This document shows positions 1-11,839 of a DNA stretch of 64,000 bases, piece after piece. The position numbers were made by a program, and so were the translations under genes. The stretch is from Paraspadella gotoi (lineage: Eukaryota; Chaetognatha). Under the pieces are notes generated by a model that searched no databases, was not told the origin of the DNA, and worked only from the letters and a program-made list of their open reading frames with translations. Every line of letters begins with the position of its first letter. The first letter of the stretch is position 1. The stretch covers positions 8,068,772 through 8,132,771 of the forward strand of contig CM119265.1 of NCBI GenBank assembly GCA_051294375.1. Direction: 5' to 3'.

Positions 1-2210
1 TCCTTACAGAGTAATTTTTTTTTCTTCGACTCGATAGTATATATATTATATAATATATATGCGACATTTGTTTTTTAAAAAAAACGATTTAATTTATTAC
101 ATGCAGTCAACACAAAAGCTTCTAATATTTAAGTTTAAACATTTTATGATGCTCTCGCAATTAGATTTGTCGAGATTTAATTTTTATTCGTTTTCTTTTT
201 CCCTTTTTCATTTTTTTTCTTTATAAAAAAAAATTAAAAAAATAAGAAAAATATCAAAACAGAAAAGAACAAGAAAACGGAAATAGAAAACGAAATGAAA
301 GAAGCAAAGAAAAAAAAAGAAAATAAAAGAGAGTCCCTAGTCGCAGTTCGGACTCTTTCTCCGCCGCCGCACCTGCCAATTCGCCCAGCCAAACCCTATC
401 TCTCCCCATCTGTCACCCCCATCTGTACCCCATCTCCCTACCCCCCATCTCTTTCGAAGCCAAAAAACTAATCAAATCTCATTCCTTCTTTCTTCCTTTT
501 CAGTGAATTCAATTCGTTGTTTCTCGTGTAAAATAAATATCCTTCAGTTTTTATATAAGTGTCGTAGATGTTGTAACGTTGTTGAAAAATCACATCTGCC
601 TATATTTGTCTACAAACGGACGTGTTTGTAAACAAAAGTACCAAAAAAAAAAACGTGAAAAAAAAAAACGAAAAGTGAAATAAAAAAGAATAAATCATCG
701 TGCTGACCCGTTTTCTTTGTCCGGCGAAAGAGAAGGAAGAAAATCGGGCGGCGGAGAAAAGAAAAACGCACATAAAAAGGAAACAAAAAGGTCAACGTTC
801 GCCCCACGACTCGCGTCACGAATCGCGCCACGAGTCGCGCCAATCCGCGCCAATCGTGGGTCATCGACTCTTCGTTTTCGTCTTGATTTCTCATTTCGTC
901 AACTCACAAACTGAAAACATAAAAAACACTCACTCACTCACAATCCAAATACAAAAAACAAATTCACTAACAAAAAACTCTTCCTTCATTTTTCGTCTCG
1001 TTCTCTATCTTCCTCTCTCTCTCTTTTTCTCTCTCTCACACACCCACACAAAAATTTACTCGTCGTCAATCGGAAACCAAAAAAGAACAAACTTTTTCGT
1101 CGCTTTCTCTTCGGTTCGACAGAGAGCGAGTCGTCAAGCAAAGAAACACAAATCGAGAAAAAATATCGGTTTTTAAAACTTTCGACTCTCTCTCTGTCTT
1201 TAGCTGTATATTTTTTTTCTTTCCCTCTCTAGCTCTATCTAGCTCCGTTTCTATCTGTCTCCTTCAAGTTCCCTAACATCGAAACGCCATCTACAGTGTT
1301 TTTGTTGTCTTCTCTGTTGACAAAAAAACCGAAAAAAACGAAACATCGCTTCCCCTTATCCCACAGAAAAATATAAACAAAACGAACGTTACATATCGAG
1401 TGCTTTGTTATAGTTTCGCCCGGTGCTAAAAATCCACAGCCAAGACGCGTGTACTTTTTAGCGACAGATGTCTCTCTGTCTCTGTCTGCGTATTTGGTAA
1501 CATCTACTCGTTGCGAGAGCGAGACGCGTGCGCGCGATAAAACCAGGCTCCTCCGAGAGAAAAATATCGAATTCGAAAAGGGGAGAGAGATTGTTTATGT
1601 TTATTATTTATTCCGACGAAAAAAAGATCACATATCACGAATTCATCTCGTCTCTCATTTCCTCTTTGAAAAAGTGAAAGAAAACAGCACATATCAGTTT
1701 AAAAAGAAAAATTCACCGACAGAACGAACCAAAAAATAATAATTTATTATTTTTAAACCCGTGAGAAATTATATATATTTATTGTTTATGAAAGAATTTT
1801 CCCCCTGGGATTTAAATCGGTTGACCGAAAAAACCTCCACTACGAAATTCGCACGCGAATACTATTTTTGCATCAATAAAAAAAATTAAAAATAGACTTA
1901 AAAACAAAAACTTAATACTTCGCGAGACATATCTCTATTATCGGCCTTAAAACGCCTCCGAAACAAACAAAACAAACAAAACAAAAACAAACGGTACCCA
2001 TAATCACTCAATCGATCGCCAATAAATCTTTCACTCTCTCTCTTTCTCGATCGAACCGCGCCGCCTGCGAGGCCCCGATCGAGCATAAAACAAGCAAGCT
2101 TGAATTTCTTTCTCCTTCTCTCGTTCGGCGAAAAAGAACCGGAAGAGAATTTTATACAAAAGGAGAGTGAAAATAGTCGCGAACTCAAATAGCGCTTTTG
2201 CCTTTGGACA
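1..2210. other. AT-rich, 5'-UTR-like noncoding stretch
   Basis: No supported gene. The first 330 bases are AT-rich with A-runs and T-runs. From about 340 to 1740 the plus strand is a mix of A-runs, short CT runs and CpG-containing words, with no frame that looks coding. This texture resembles insect promoter and 5'-UTR DNA, but I see no TATA box with a properly placed initiator. A tcagt initiator-like word lies at 500-504 without a convincing downstream element. The open frames here are low complexity. The stretch ends at a 25-N gap. Confidence 0.4.
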
Positions 2211-2235
2211 NNNNNNNNNNNNNNNNNNNNNNNNN
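2211..2235. other. Assembly gap of exactly 25 N
   Basis: This is the first of eight gaps with this exact size. The sequence to its right starts in a (CT)n tract and leads into block A1, an indel-rich second copy of A2. Confidence 0.95.
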
Positions 2236-2336
2236 CTCTCTCTCTCTCTCTCTCTATCTCCTCTCTCTCCTCCTCTCTCTCTCCTCTCTCTCTCTCTCCT
2301 CTCTTCCTCTCTCTCTCTTCACTTCTTCGGGTCCCT
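2236..2336 (+). repeat. Imperfect (CT)n tract
   Basis: The plus strand is almost only C and T, with the dinucleotide phase interrupted by extra C or T bases. It follows directly on the 25-N gap. Confidence 0.85.
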
Positions 2337-2477
2337 CCCTCACTTCCGATCGCCAAGCACTGGAAAGCCGTGACGGCTCGCCCGCTGCTCCGCCGATTCG
2401 CTTTCGGACTTTGGGAAGAGCTGCGGGACTCTGAGTCGGTGTACCGATCTGGCCGCCGCCGCTTGCTGTCGACTCAC

Positions 2478-2980
2478 CCGCCTCACCCGCCAGATCGGTT
2501 TTCCCTTTTTGTCAGTTTTCCAGGAGCCAAGGTAGGGTATTTTGGGGTTCCGATCGACGACTCCACTCGCCCCCCGCCCTTCGCCGCCCGCCGGCCGTTG
2601 TACGCGTAAAAATTCCACCTCATTCTCCAACACTTTTTCAGCGGCCTGCCTGACGCCCCCACGCCGCAGCTGCACCCCGCCGCACCCAGCCGCCCCCTAG
2701 TGGATTCGCGCCGCCACCGCCGTCCCAGCCTCCAGCCCGCCGCCACGGCGCCTTTTTCCGCGGAAAGCCCCTACTACGCCATGCTGCTTGTTCGCTCTGC
2801 CCCGCCGACCCACGCTCCCCGGGCCACAATACGCGGGTGTCCCGCCCGCGCCTGCGGGAACGGGAAACCCCCCTTGGCGCCCGCACCACCCTGGCGCTCA
2901 CCCCCGCCACCTACGCTTGGGGTCTCCGGTCTCGGCCCACCTCGTCGATCCCAATCTGGCACTCTGTTCCGCCCATTCAG
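2478..2980 (+). pseudogene. Frame-broken copy of the alanine-rich exon
   Basis: This is the A1 counterpart of the open exon at 7451-7837. Long identical runs show the homology, including the words around the codons for PFSAE, YYAML and the shared splice donor at 2981. Extra single bases shift the frame several times, for example in the stretch around 2775-2880. About 90 bases near 2500-2640 have no counterpart in the other copy. The changes are insertions scattered without regard to codon position. This looks more like uncorrected read error than evolutionary decay, although a real decayed duplicate cannot be excluded. No function should be assigned to this copy. Confidence 0.55.
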
Positions 2981-3007
2981 GTGATGAAGACAAGGATGGA
3001 GGGATGG

Positions 3008-3021
3008 TCTCTCCTCTCTCT

Positions 3022-3111
<90 letters not shown>

Positions 3112-3112
3112 T
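3008..3112 (+). repeat. (CT)n microsatellite
   Basis: About 100 bases of nearly uninterrupted CT follow the exon's splice donor by about 25 bases. It matches the N-interrupted tract at 7863-8014 in copy A2. Confidence 0.95.
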
Positions 3113-3679
3113 CATCATGTTCTAAATCTTTTTTTCTTCCCTTTCTAAAGGGCTGATGAGAATAAAAGATAAAATATTTCTCCTAATACACACATGACCG
3201 TTTATTATTCTTCGACCCCGCTCGGGATTTTATCATCGATTAAAACATGTTTGTATTTTATATCCAAACGAATCCAACTAAATGGTTTCGATTTTTTTAA
3301 GTCCAACAATCCAAATAAAATGTTTATTTTTTTCATCCAACTTTTTTCGATATCTCCTTATTCTTTTACGCGTTTAAAACATTCTGTTATTCCCTTTCTC
3401 TCAGTTTTGTGTGTGGGTTATGTACGCTGTGTTGTTGAGCTGTTGTTGTCTTAGTCTTTTTCTTTGTCTCTGTTTATTTTCTCTCCGAGAAAATTTTTTT
3501 TCGTGTCGAAATTCCTTTCGATTTATCATTTTATCAAAATACACGAGAGAAGGAAAATTTATTCGAAAATCGAGAGAGAGAGAAAAAAAATGGATTTAAA
3601 AGTTCTCTCTCTCTTTTTTTTTCAATTTTAATCTTCGATCTCAAACATCGACTAGAGATGAACGACTCAGTTCCAAGAG

Positions 3680-3697
3680 TCTCTTCTCTCTCTCTCT

Positions 3698-3743
<46 letters not shown>

Positions 3744-3785
3744 TCTCCCTCTCTCTTCTCTCTCTCCTCTCTCTCTCTCCTCTCT

Positions 3786-3822
<37 letters not shown>
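3680..3822 (+). repeat. Interrupted (CT)n tract
   Basis: CT repeats broken by extra T and C bases. The corresponding tract in A2 (8540-8628) is a clean uninterrupted CT run, so the interruptions may be sequencing error. Confidence 0.9.
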
Positions 3823-3825
<3 letters not shown>

Positions 3826-4621
3826 CATTCCGCGCATTCTCGACGCTAAAAAATGCCATTTCTACTTATTTTTTTTCTAATTGGAACGGAGTGGAGAGAG
3901 ACGAGAGAGGAGGTAGAAAGAGGGAGCTTGACCATGGCAAGCCAGCCAGTTCTCAAGTTTCTATTTATACGAGAAAATGGGAAATTGGGAACTGAAAACG
4001 ACAGCAAGTTGTCACTGACGATAATGACGTTGGTGCAATTTAATTTCCTTCTGAGATGATTTCATAGAGATCCAGATGGAAACACGCAATGCTGAGCCCG
4101 AGGTTAGAGGTTTCTGATTCCCGAACCTCCGATTTCGATCCGAGGTTTTAAAGTCGAGGCCTGCTCGTCCGTAATTACCGTGAGGTTTGCTTTCTTTACC
4201 ACTTCAACTTGGTGATTTTTTTTTTTTTTTTTTTTTGGTCCATTCAATCCCTCCAATCCCTTGAGTGGTTAAGTCATCAATCCTCTCTCTTTCATTCATT
4301 TATCCAACGCCCCCACCGTCTCTTCGCCAATTCACAATCCCCCTCCAATCAAAATCAATCCCGATGAAGCGAACGACAAAAAATATGACCGTCTTATTTT
4401 AAAAAATAATAACCCCCCGCGAAATATGAAGATAAGGAACCCCCCGGGGGCCTGGCAACGACGACGACAACGACGACGACGACGTCGACGAACAGAGAAG
4501 TCGCTTAAGTGCTCCTTATTGCCTCTGTTATCTGGTTTTACGCTGAAAAAACAAACAAGAGTACGAGCAAAAAGCGAGGAGAGAGACGGAGGGAGGAGAG
4601 AGGTGAGGGAGAGAGAGAGAG

Positions 4622-4665
<44 letters not shown>

Positions 4666-4705
4666 GAGAGAGAGAAGAGAGAGAAGAGAGAGAGAGAGAG
4701 AGAAG

Positions 4706-4737
<32 letters not shown>

Positions 4738-6101
4738 GAGAAATGGACCTCAAGAGGGTCGTGGATAACCCGACGAATGAATTCGGGAAAAAAGAAAGAA
4801 AATAATCAAACGAATACTTTTTTTTAGGCTTAAATAAACTGGGATATTTGTTTGTGGCGGGGGAAAGGGAACTCCTCGTCTCGCGCGGCACGAAGGAAAG
4901 AGTGTCTAACAAGGGGAGAAAAAGGTTTGTTTATCAACAGGGATTCCGTTATATATCCTACTACGAAGATTGGTTATCGAGGAAGATTTCGGATTTGGAG
5001 CGGAACTAAACATTCGAGACTGAGAATCATTATGAAAGATTGGTGTTGAGGGCAAGGGGGAGGGGGTTTGGAAAGGGGTTTGTTTTGGGAGAAGGGTTTT
5101 AGGATCGAGAGCGGATTGACAATTTGTAAGATCACGGGTGGAGCAAAAAGATGAGGGGGGAGGGGTGTCCGAAAGAAGTCCTCGATAATCGAAACTGGAT
5201 ACGCGGATCGAGTAACAGTTTGGATGGATTGAAGGAAGAAACGAGTAAACGATCGACGCGATCGACTAGAAGAATAAAAAGTTTTTAAAACTAAAATCGT
5301 AGTACAAACAAGTTTTATGGAAAGAAAAATAATGATTTGATTTTAGGATTAAACGGAATGGTAGGGATTGATAACGTAGGTTATTCTTTCAAACTAAATT
5401 ATGATAATAGTAAATAAACTATGAATCGATCTGGTTAAAATATTCATTCTAATTCAATGAATATATTTCTTTTAAATTCTTTCCTTTTCCTTTATACTTC
5501 CCTCTTCAATTTCACTCGCCCTAATTTTCACGCCCATCTCCTTAAACATTCCTTTTGTCCCTTTCTCATCCTCTTCCATTCTTTACTCCCTCCTCTCTCT
5601 ATATATCTCGCCCACTTCTCTTTTTCGACGGCCTCTTTTTTTTTCTTGTCGAGAATTTCAGAGCTATCTTTTTTTTAGTAGTTTGCCCATTAACACTTTA
5701 ATATCCAAAGTCGGGGCCGTTGGAAGATGAAATAAAAATACATAAATTTGAAGCTTTATCTCTGTCTCTGTCTCTTTGTCAATCTCCTCTCTCTCTTCTC
5801 TCTCTCCTCTCTCTCCTCTCATCTTCTCCTCATTTCTCTTCCTCTCTCTCTCACCTCTCCCTCTCCCCTTCCTCCTTCCTCTCCCCCTCATTCTCCCTCC
5901 TCGTAGTCGTCCTCTCTCTCTCTCTCCTTCCTTCCTCTCTGCTCCTCTCCTCTCTCCCCACCTCTCTCCGCCGCCCCATCATCTTCCTCTCCTCTCCTCT
6001 CTCTTTCATTCTCCTATAAAATCTTGTATCACAACGCGCAGATTCAAATCTTTTCAACGGCTGCAGAGCAGTTTTTGGAATGAGGGGATATGAGAAAGAG
6101 T

Positions 6102-6142
<41 letters not shown>

Positions 6143-6271
6143 AGAGAGAGCAGAGAGAGAGGAGAGAGAGAGAAGAGAGAGAGAAAACGGCATAGAAAGC
6201 AAAAGGTGGTGATAATGGCGAAGGATCAAGATGATGAGAACGGGGGTAAATGGACCGCGGTTTGACGTTAT

Positions 6272-6309
6272 GGGGTGAGGGGGGGGACAGCGCCCGGTGG
6301 GAGGGGGGG
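6272..6309 (+). other. G-run cluster, possible G-quadruplex
   Basis: The plus strand has G-runs of 4, 8, 3 and 7 bases within 38 bases, enough for an intramolecular G-quadruplex. The inverted copy in B2 (about 11635-11675) carries the matching C-runs. Confidence 0.5.
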
Positions 6310-7116
6310 TTCGATTCCAATGAATCGGAAGAAGGGAGGAGACGGGGAAAGGGGGAGGGAAGGAAGAGATATAAAATAAATAACGCAAACGGGAAAGGAG
6401 GGAAATAGAAGGAGAAGAGAACAGGAAATAAAAAAGAAAGAAGAATAGAAATAAAAATAGACGACACCGAAGGGAAGGGAGAGTGGAAGAGAGAGACGAA
6501 GGAAAGGAAAGGTAGGAAAGAGAGAGAACAGAGACAGAATCAAAGACCTACGAAAAAATGACAAGGGCAAGGAAAATGGTAGGAGCAAAAGACTAAAAAA
6601 TAGAAACGGACTCCTCGAGCCTCCACAACACTTTTTTAAATGAAAAAAAAAAAATGACTCGATGACTTCTCCATATTTTCCGCTTCGACCCGATGGTAAT
6701 TTGGCTTTTTTGAAGGCTAAGTTGATCTCCTGTGGATTGAAATCTTTTTGAACAAATAAAATAACAAATCAGATGTGCCGTCAATACTTGCGGAACATTC
6801 CAAAGTCTCATTCATAAATTTTTTTGTTTAAATGTCATCAGCACTCAAAGAACTATTGCCATACGATTTCGTCTCATCCCATCAACCCCCCACATTTGAA
6901 TTTATTAAAAATTAAAACTTATTCGCTTAAATTTAAAGTTGTTAAAAATCATATTAATTTTTCGTTCGATGCACAACGAAGGAAGCGTGAGGAAGGGGGG
7001 GGGTTTTGAGAGGGGCGGAATGGTGTGGGAAAAGAGGGAAGGGAAAGGGAAAAAAAAAAAAGGAGTTACGTATAGTCTCATTGCATATTCGAGTCGTTTG
7101 AAAGAGAATTTCGTCC

Positions 7117-7140
7117 AGGTTGAGAGAGAGAGATAGAGAG

Positions 7141-7221
<81 letters not shown>
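7117..7221 (+). repeat. (GA)n tract
   Basis: About 100 bases of GA repeats with occasional extra A bases, matching the (CT)n tract near 10761-10833 in the inverted copy. Confidence 0.9.
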
Positions 7222-7224
<3 letters not shown>

Positions 7225-7450
7225 TTTATTCAAGGTAAGGGGAAAACGAAGTTGTTCGAAGAAGGCGCTCGAATGAAACCGAAATTGAAAGCGATTAAAA
7301 TATATCTTTTGACTTCCCGCAACCGGAAACTGTCCCTCGACGATAAAAAATTTGTTTTTTTAAATTAATAGGGAATATTAAAAGTATAATTTAATAAGTA
7401 GACGCGTACAGTGATTCGACAAGGTTACGTCCAAACATCTCCGACCTTTA

Positions 7451-7837
7451 CCGCCTCACCCGCAGATCGGTCAGGTCGCTCCCGCCGCCCTCGCCGCCGC
7501 CTGCGTTCCGCCTCATTCTCACTTCACGGCCGCCGCCGCCGCAGCTGCCGCCGCAGCCGCCGCCCAGGGATTCGGCGCCGCCACCGCCGTCCCAGCTCCA
7601 GCCGCCGCCACGGCGCCTTTTTCCGCGGAAGCCTACTACGCCATGCTGCTGTCGCGCCCGCCGCACGCCACGCCGCCCGGCGCCAACCACGTCGGGGGGT
7701 TCCCGCCCGCCGCCTGCGGGAACGGAAACCCCCTGGCGCCCGCCACCACCCTGGCGCTCACCCCCGCCACCACGCTGGGGTCTCCGGTCTCGGCCCACCT
7801 CGTCGATCCCAATCTGGCACTCTGTTCCGCCATTCAG
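7451..7837 (+). CDS. Alanine-rich exon of an unidentified protein (partial)
   Basis: An open frame of 129 codons ends exactly at a good splice donor (cag|gtgaag, exon end 7837). The residues run PPHPQIGQ, then an Ala/Pro-rich part, then FT followed by 12 alanines and QGFG, then PFSAEAYYAML, a Pro/Gly/Asn-rich part, and HLVDPNLALCSAIQ before the donor. GC content is far above the flanks, and codon third positions are mostly C or G, as in a real exon. The 5' end is uncertain. The frame stays open back to 7415, but the sequence before about 7443 belongs to block B, so I start at the first bases shared with A1. The composition suggests a disordered region of a transcription factor or RNA-binding protein, but I do not recognise the family. 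Confidence 0.5.
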
Positions 7838-7862
7838 GTGAAGACAGGATGGAGGGATGGGT

Positions 7863-8014
7863 CTCTCTCNNNNNNNNNNNNNNNNNNNNNNNNNNNNNNN
7901 NNNNNNNNNNNNNNNNNNNNNNNNNNNNNNNNNNNNNNNNNNNNNNNNNNNNNNNNNNNNNNNNNNNNNNNNNNNNNNNNNNNNNNNNNNNNNNNNNNNT
8001 CTCTCTCTCTCTCT
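7863..8014 (+). repeat. (CT)n microsatellite with internal gap
   Basis: CT repeats flank an N run at 7870-7999. The equivalent A1 tract is continuous CT of about 105 bases. Confidence 0.9.
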
Positions 8015-8536
8015 CTTCATATTTCTAAATCTTTTTTTCTTCCCTTTCTAAAGGCTGGAGAATAAAAGATAAATATTTCTCCTAATACACACATAACCGT
8101 TTTTATTATTCTTTCGACCGCTCGGGATTTTATATCCGATAAAACATGTTTGTATTTTATCCAACGAATCCAACTAAATGGTTTCGATTTTTATCCAACA
8201 ATCGATAAAATGTTTATTTTTCATCCAACTTTTTCGATATCTCCTTATTCTTTTACGCGTTAAACATCTGTATTCCTCTTTCTCTCAAGTTTTGTGTGTA
8301 GGTTATGTACGCGTGTGTGAGTGTGTCTTTAGCTCTTTTTCTTTGTCTCTGTTTATTCTCTCCGAGATTTTTCGTGTCGATTCCTCGATTTATCATTTTA
8401 TCAAAATACACGAGAGAAGAAAATTTATCGAAATCGAGAGAGAGAAAAAAAAATGGAAAAAAGTTCTCTCTCTTTTTTTTTCAATTTTAATCTTCGATGT
8501 CAAACATCGACTAGAGATGAACGACTCAGTTCCAAG

Positions 8537-8539
<3 letters not shown>

Positions 8540-8628
<89 letters not shown>
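8540..8628 (+). repeat. (CT)n microsatellite
   Basis: Uninterrupted CT repeat of about 88 bases inside block A2. Confidence 0.97.
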
Positions 8629-8629
<1 letters not shown>

Positions 8630-9318
8630 ATTCCGCGCATATCTCGACGCTAAAAAATGATTTCTACTTATTTTTTTTCTAATCTGGAACGGAGTGGAGA
8701 GAGTGAGAGAGAGAGAGAGCTGTACATGGCAGCCAGCCAGTCTCAAGTTTCTATATAACGAGAAAATGGAAATTGGGAACTGAAAACGACAGCAAGTGTC
8801 ACTGACGATAATGAGTTGGTGCAATTAAATTCCTTCCGAGATGATTCAATAGAGATCCAGATGGAACACGCAATGCTGAGCCGAGGTTTGTCTGATCCCG
8901 AACCTCCGATTCGATCGAGGTTTAAAGTCGAGGCCTGCTCGATCCGTATTAACCGTGAGTTTGCTTTTCTTTACCACTTCACTGGTGATTTTTTATTTTT
9001 TTTTTTTTTTGGTCCATTCAATCCCTTTCAATCCCTTGAGTGTTAATTCATCAATCCTCTCTCTTTCATTCATTTATCCACGCCCCCCCACCGTCTCTTT
9101 CGCCAATCACAATCCCCTCCAATCAATCAATCCGATGAAGCGAACGACAAAAAATATGACGTCTTTTAAAATAATAACCCGCGCGGAAATATGAAGATAA
9201 GGAACGCTGGCAACGACGACGACGACGTCGACGAACAGAGAAGTCGCTAAGTGCTCCTTATTGCCTCTGTTATCTGGTTTTTTACGCTGAAAAAAACAAT
9301 CAAGGTAACGGAGCAAAA

Positions 9319-9407
<89 letters not shown>

Positions 9408-9420
9408 AAGAGAAGGAGAA

Positions 9421-10442
9421 AATTCACTCAAGTGAAGCGGGTTTAAAAAACCGACGTTGAATAACGAAAAAGGAAAATGAAACACCATTTCTCTCTTCCT
9501 CTCTTCCACCCCTCTCCTCCACTTCTTTCCACGTTCCGATCCTGCTCGCTCACCTCTCTCATCTCTCTCTCTCTTCTCTCGCTCTCTCCGTCTCTCTCTC
9601 TCTCTCTCTGCGAAAATAAAAAAAACAAAGGGATGATGCTTTGGTGGAAACATTGAGGCGCAAGACTCGACGGAAAACTTACCTTCCTCTTTTTCTTAAT
9701 CAGTTCCAATGAGTTCTATTATCCTGTCGTAACGACTCTCGATGTAGACGATGACGACGACGCCGACGACGACGACGAAAATTAAATGCTGACGACGATT
9801 ATGAGAGATACAAGGTATATGAAGAAGAGATGTGACTGACAAAACCAGAAAGCCGATAAAGAAGACAAAAATGTCTTTAGATTTCTAAAACAAAGAACGC
9901 CAACGATAAGTAATGACAATATAGAATATAGAATATAGAATATAATTTCACAGCGACGAATGAAATCCAACGAACGACAACAAACTACGACTAACAAACG
10001 ACGACGACGAATCAAAAGCTACGAACAAGAAACTAAAATACAAATGTAAGAAGGAAAAGGAGGAAATCGTCTCTCGCCGTCAATTAGGTGGTTTTTTTTG
10101 GGGTGGTCTCCCTCTCCGCAAAACCTATGACCGGGCCGCGAAACATGAGAACATAAGAACCGAAAGCGAAACCGAATATCAGATGCAAGATCCAACAAAA
10201 AAAAAAAGAAAGAAGTCAGGATCACAATAATATTAGTTATTACGATCATAATCTCTCTCTCTCTCATATCTCATCTTTCATCGATGCTCCATCGTCCTTA
10301 ATGTTCCCACGGGAGCCTATGAGTTCTCAATCGTTATTTCTTTCTTTGATTCATGCGCGCGGAGCGAAAAAAAAAACGTAGAGGAACGGGTTATTCTTAA
10401 CGGTTTCTCTCGCATCTCTTCTCTCTCTCTCTCTCGGTCTCT

Positions 10443-10473
<31 letters not shown>

Positions 10474-10486
10474 GCTCTCTCTTCTC

Positions 10487-10518
<32 letters not shown>

Positions 10519-10542
10519 TACCCTCAAGTCACGTGATGAAAA
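9421..10542. other. Single-copy noncoding stretch between A2 and inverted B2
   Basis: I find no second copy of this stretch in the window. It holds short runs of the triplets gac and cga near 9746-9778, three copies of the 7-mer atagaat near 9920-9944, and interrupted (CT)n near 9550-9610 and 10420-10520. There is no credible gene. Confidence 0.6.
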
Positions 10543-10783
10543 GTCGGAGATGTTTTGACGTAACCTTGTCGAATCCAGTGACGCGTCTCCTATTAAATTA
10601 ATACTTAATATCCACATTAATTAATTTTAAAAACATTTTTATCCGTTCGAGACAGTTTCCGAGTTGCGGAGTCAAGATATATTTTAATCGCTTCAATTTG
10701 CGGTTTCATTTCGAGCGCCTTCTTCGAAAAACTTCGTTTCCCCTTAACCTTGAAATAAACGACTCTCTCTCTCTCTCTCTCTC

Positions 10784-10835
<52 letters not shown>

Positions 10836-11776
10836 GCTCTCCTCTCACCTGACGAAATTCTCTTTGCCCAAACGACTCGAATATGCAAATGAGACTAACG
10901 TAACTCTTCCCTTTCCCTTCCCTCTTTTCCCACACATTCCGCCCCCTCAACCCCCCCCTCTTCCTCACGCTTCCTTCGTTGTGCATCGAACGAAAAATTA
11001 ATATGATTTTTTTTTAACAACTTTAATTTAAGCGAATAAGTTTTTTGATTTTTTAATAGAATCAAAGTGTGGGTGTTGGGGTGATGAGACGAAATCGTTG
11101 GAATAGTTCTTGAGTGCTGATGATTTTAAACAAAAAAATTTATGAATGAGACTTTGGAATGTTCCCGCAAGTATTGCAGCGGCAACAACTTATTGTTCAA
11201 AAATGATTCAAATCCACGAGGAGATCAACTTACGCCTTCAAAAAAGCAATATTGACATCCGGGTCGAAGCGAAAATATGGAGAAGTCATCGAGTCATCTT
11301 TTTTTTCTTTAAAAAAATGTTTGTGAGGCTCGAGGAGCTCCGTTTTCTATTTTTGTCTTTGCTCCTACATTTTCCATGCCCTTTTATTTTCTTCGTAGTC
11401 TTTGATTCTGTCTCTGTCTCTCTCTCTTTCCTACACTTTCCTTTCTCTCTCTCTCTCTCTTCCACTCTCCTTCCCTTCGGTGTCGTCTATTTTTATTCTA
11501 TTCTTCTTTCTTTTTATTTCCTTTTCTCTTCTCCTTCTATCTCCTCCTTTCCCGTTTGCGTTATTTATTTATTATCTCTTCCTCCCCCTCCCCCTTCCCC
11601 GCGTCTCCTCCCTTCTTCCGATTCATGGAATTCGAACCTCCCCCTCCCACCGGGCGCTGTCCCCCCCCTCCACCATAAGTCAAACCGCGGTCCATTACCT
11701 CCGTTCTCATCATCTTGATCCTTCGCCATTATCACCAGCCTTTTGCTTCTATGCCGTTTTCTCCTCTCTCTTCTCA

Positions 11777-11839
<63 letters not shown>

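Larger units (their letters stand above)
2478..4741 (+). repeat. Duplicated block A, copy 1 (A1)
   Basis: This block matches 7451-9420 base for base over long stretches in the same orientation. Shared order is: alanine-rich exon, (CT)n tract, T-rich noncoding sequence, second (CT)n tract, noncoding sequence, then a (GA)n tract at 4570-4741. The two copies differ mainly by one- or two-base insertions and deletions. A1 also carries roughly 90 extra bases near 2500-2640 and breaks the exon's reading frame. A1 reads through the (CT)n tract at 3008-3112, which is an N gap in A2. The last part of A1 is the (GA)n tract where block B1 begins. Confidence 0.85.
4742..7443 (+). repeat. Duplicated block B, copy 1 (B1)
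   Basis: The whole block reappears on the opposite strand at 10543-13033. Shared landmarks in order are an 'atggacctcaagagggtcg'-like start (gacgtccat in the inverted copy), a T/C-rich stretch, a G-rich stretch near 6270-6310, the atgagactttgg region near 6800, a (GA)n tract near 7117-7221 and the word ggttacgtc near 7423. The copies differ mostly by short indels. No coding frame is conserved between them. B1 begins in the (GA)n tract that ends A1 and runs directly into A2. Confidence 0.85.
7451..9420 (+). repeat. Duplicated block A, copy 2 (A2)
   Basis: This is the cleaner copy of block A. The exon frame is intact and the (CT)n tract at 8540-8628 is uninterrupted. The first (CT)n tract holds an N gap of 130 (7870-7999), as expected of a short-read scaffold. 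It ends in a (GA)n tract at about 9318-9420, like A1. The sequence beyond it (from 9421) is not that of B1. Confidence 0.85.

Noticed and set aside
700-1176. 158-codon frame in the 5'-UTR-like stretch
   Set aside because: Lys/Ser-rich low-complexity product that follows the A-rich and CT-rich composition.
4426-4827. Arg-Glu-rich frame, and similar Ser-Leu or Arg-Glu frames at all CT/GA tracts
   Set aside because: Direct translation of (GA)n or (CT)n; not proteins.
11146-11718. 190-codon frame sharing MRLWNVP and KIWRSHRV with a minus-strand frame at 6593-6811
   Set aside because: The similarity is DNA-level identity of the inverted B copies; indels change the rest of the frame and nothing suggests selection on the protein.
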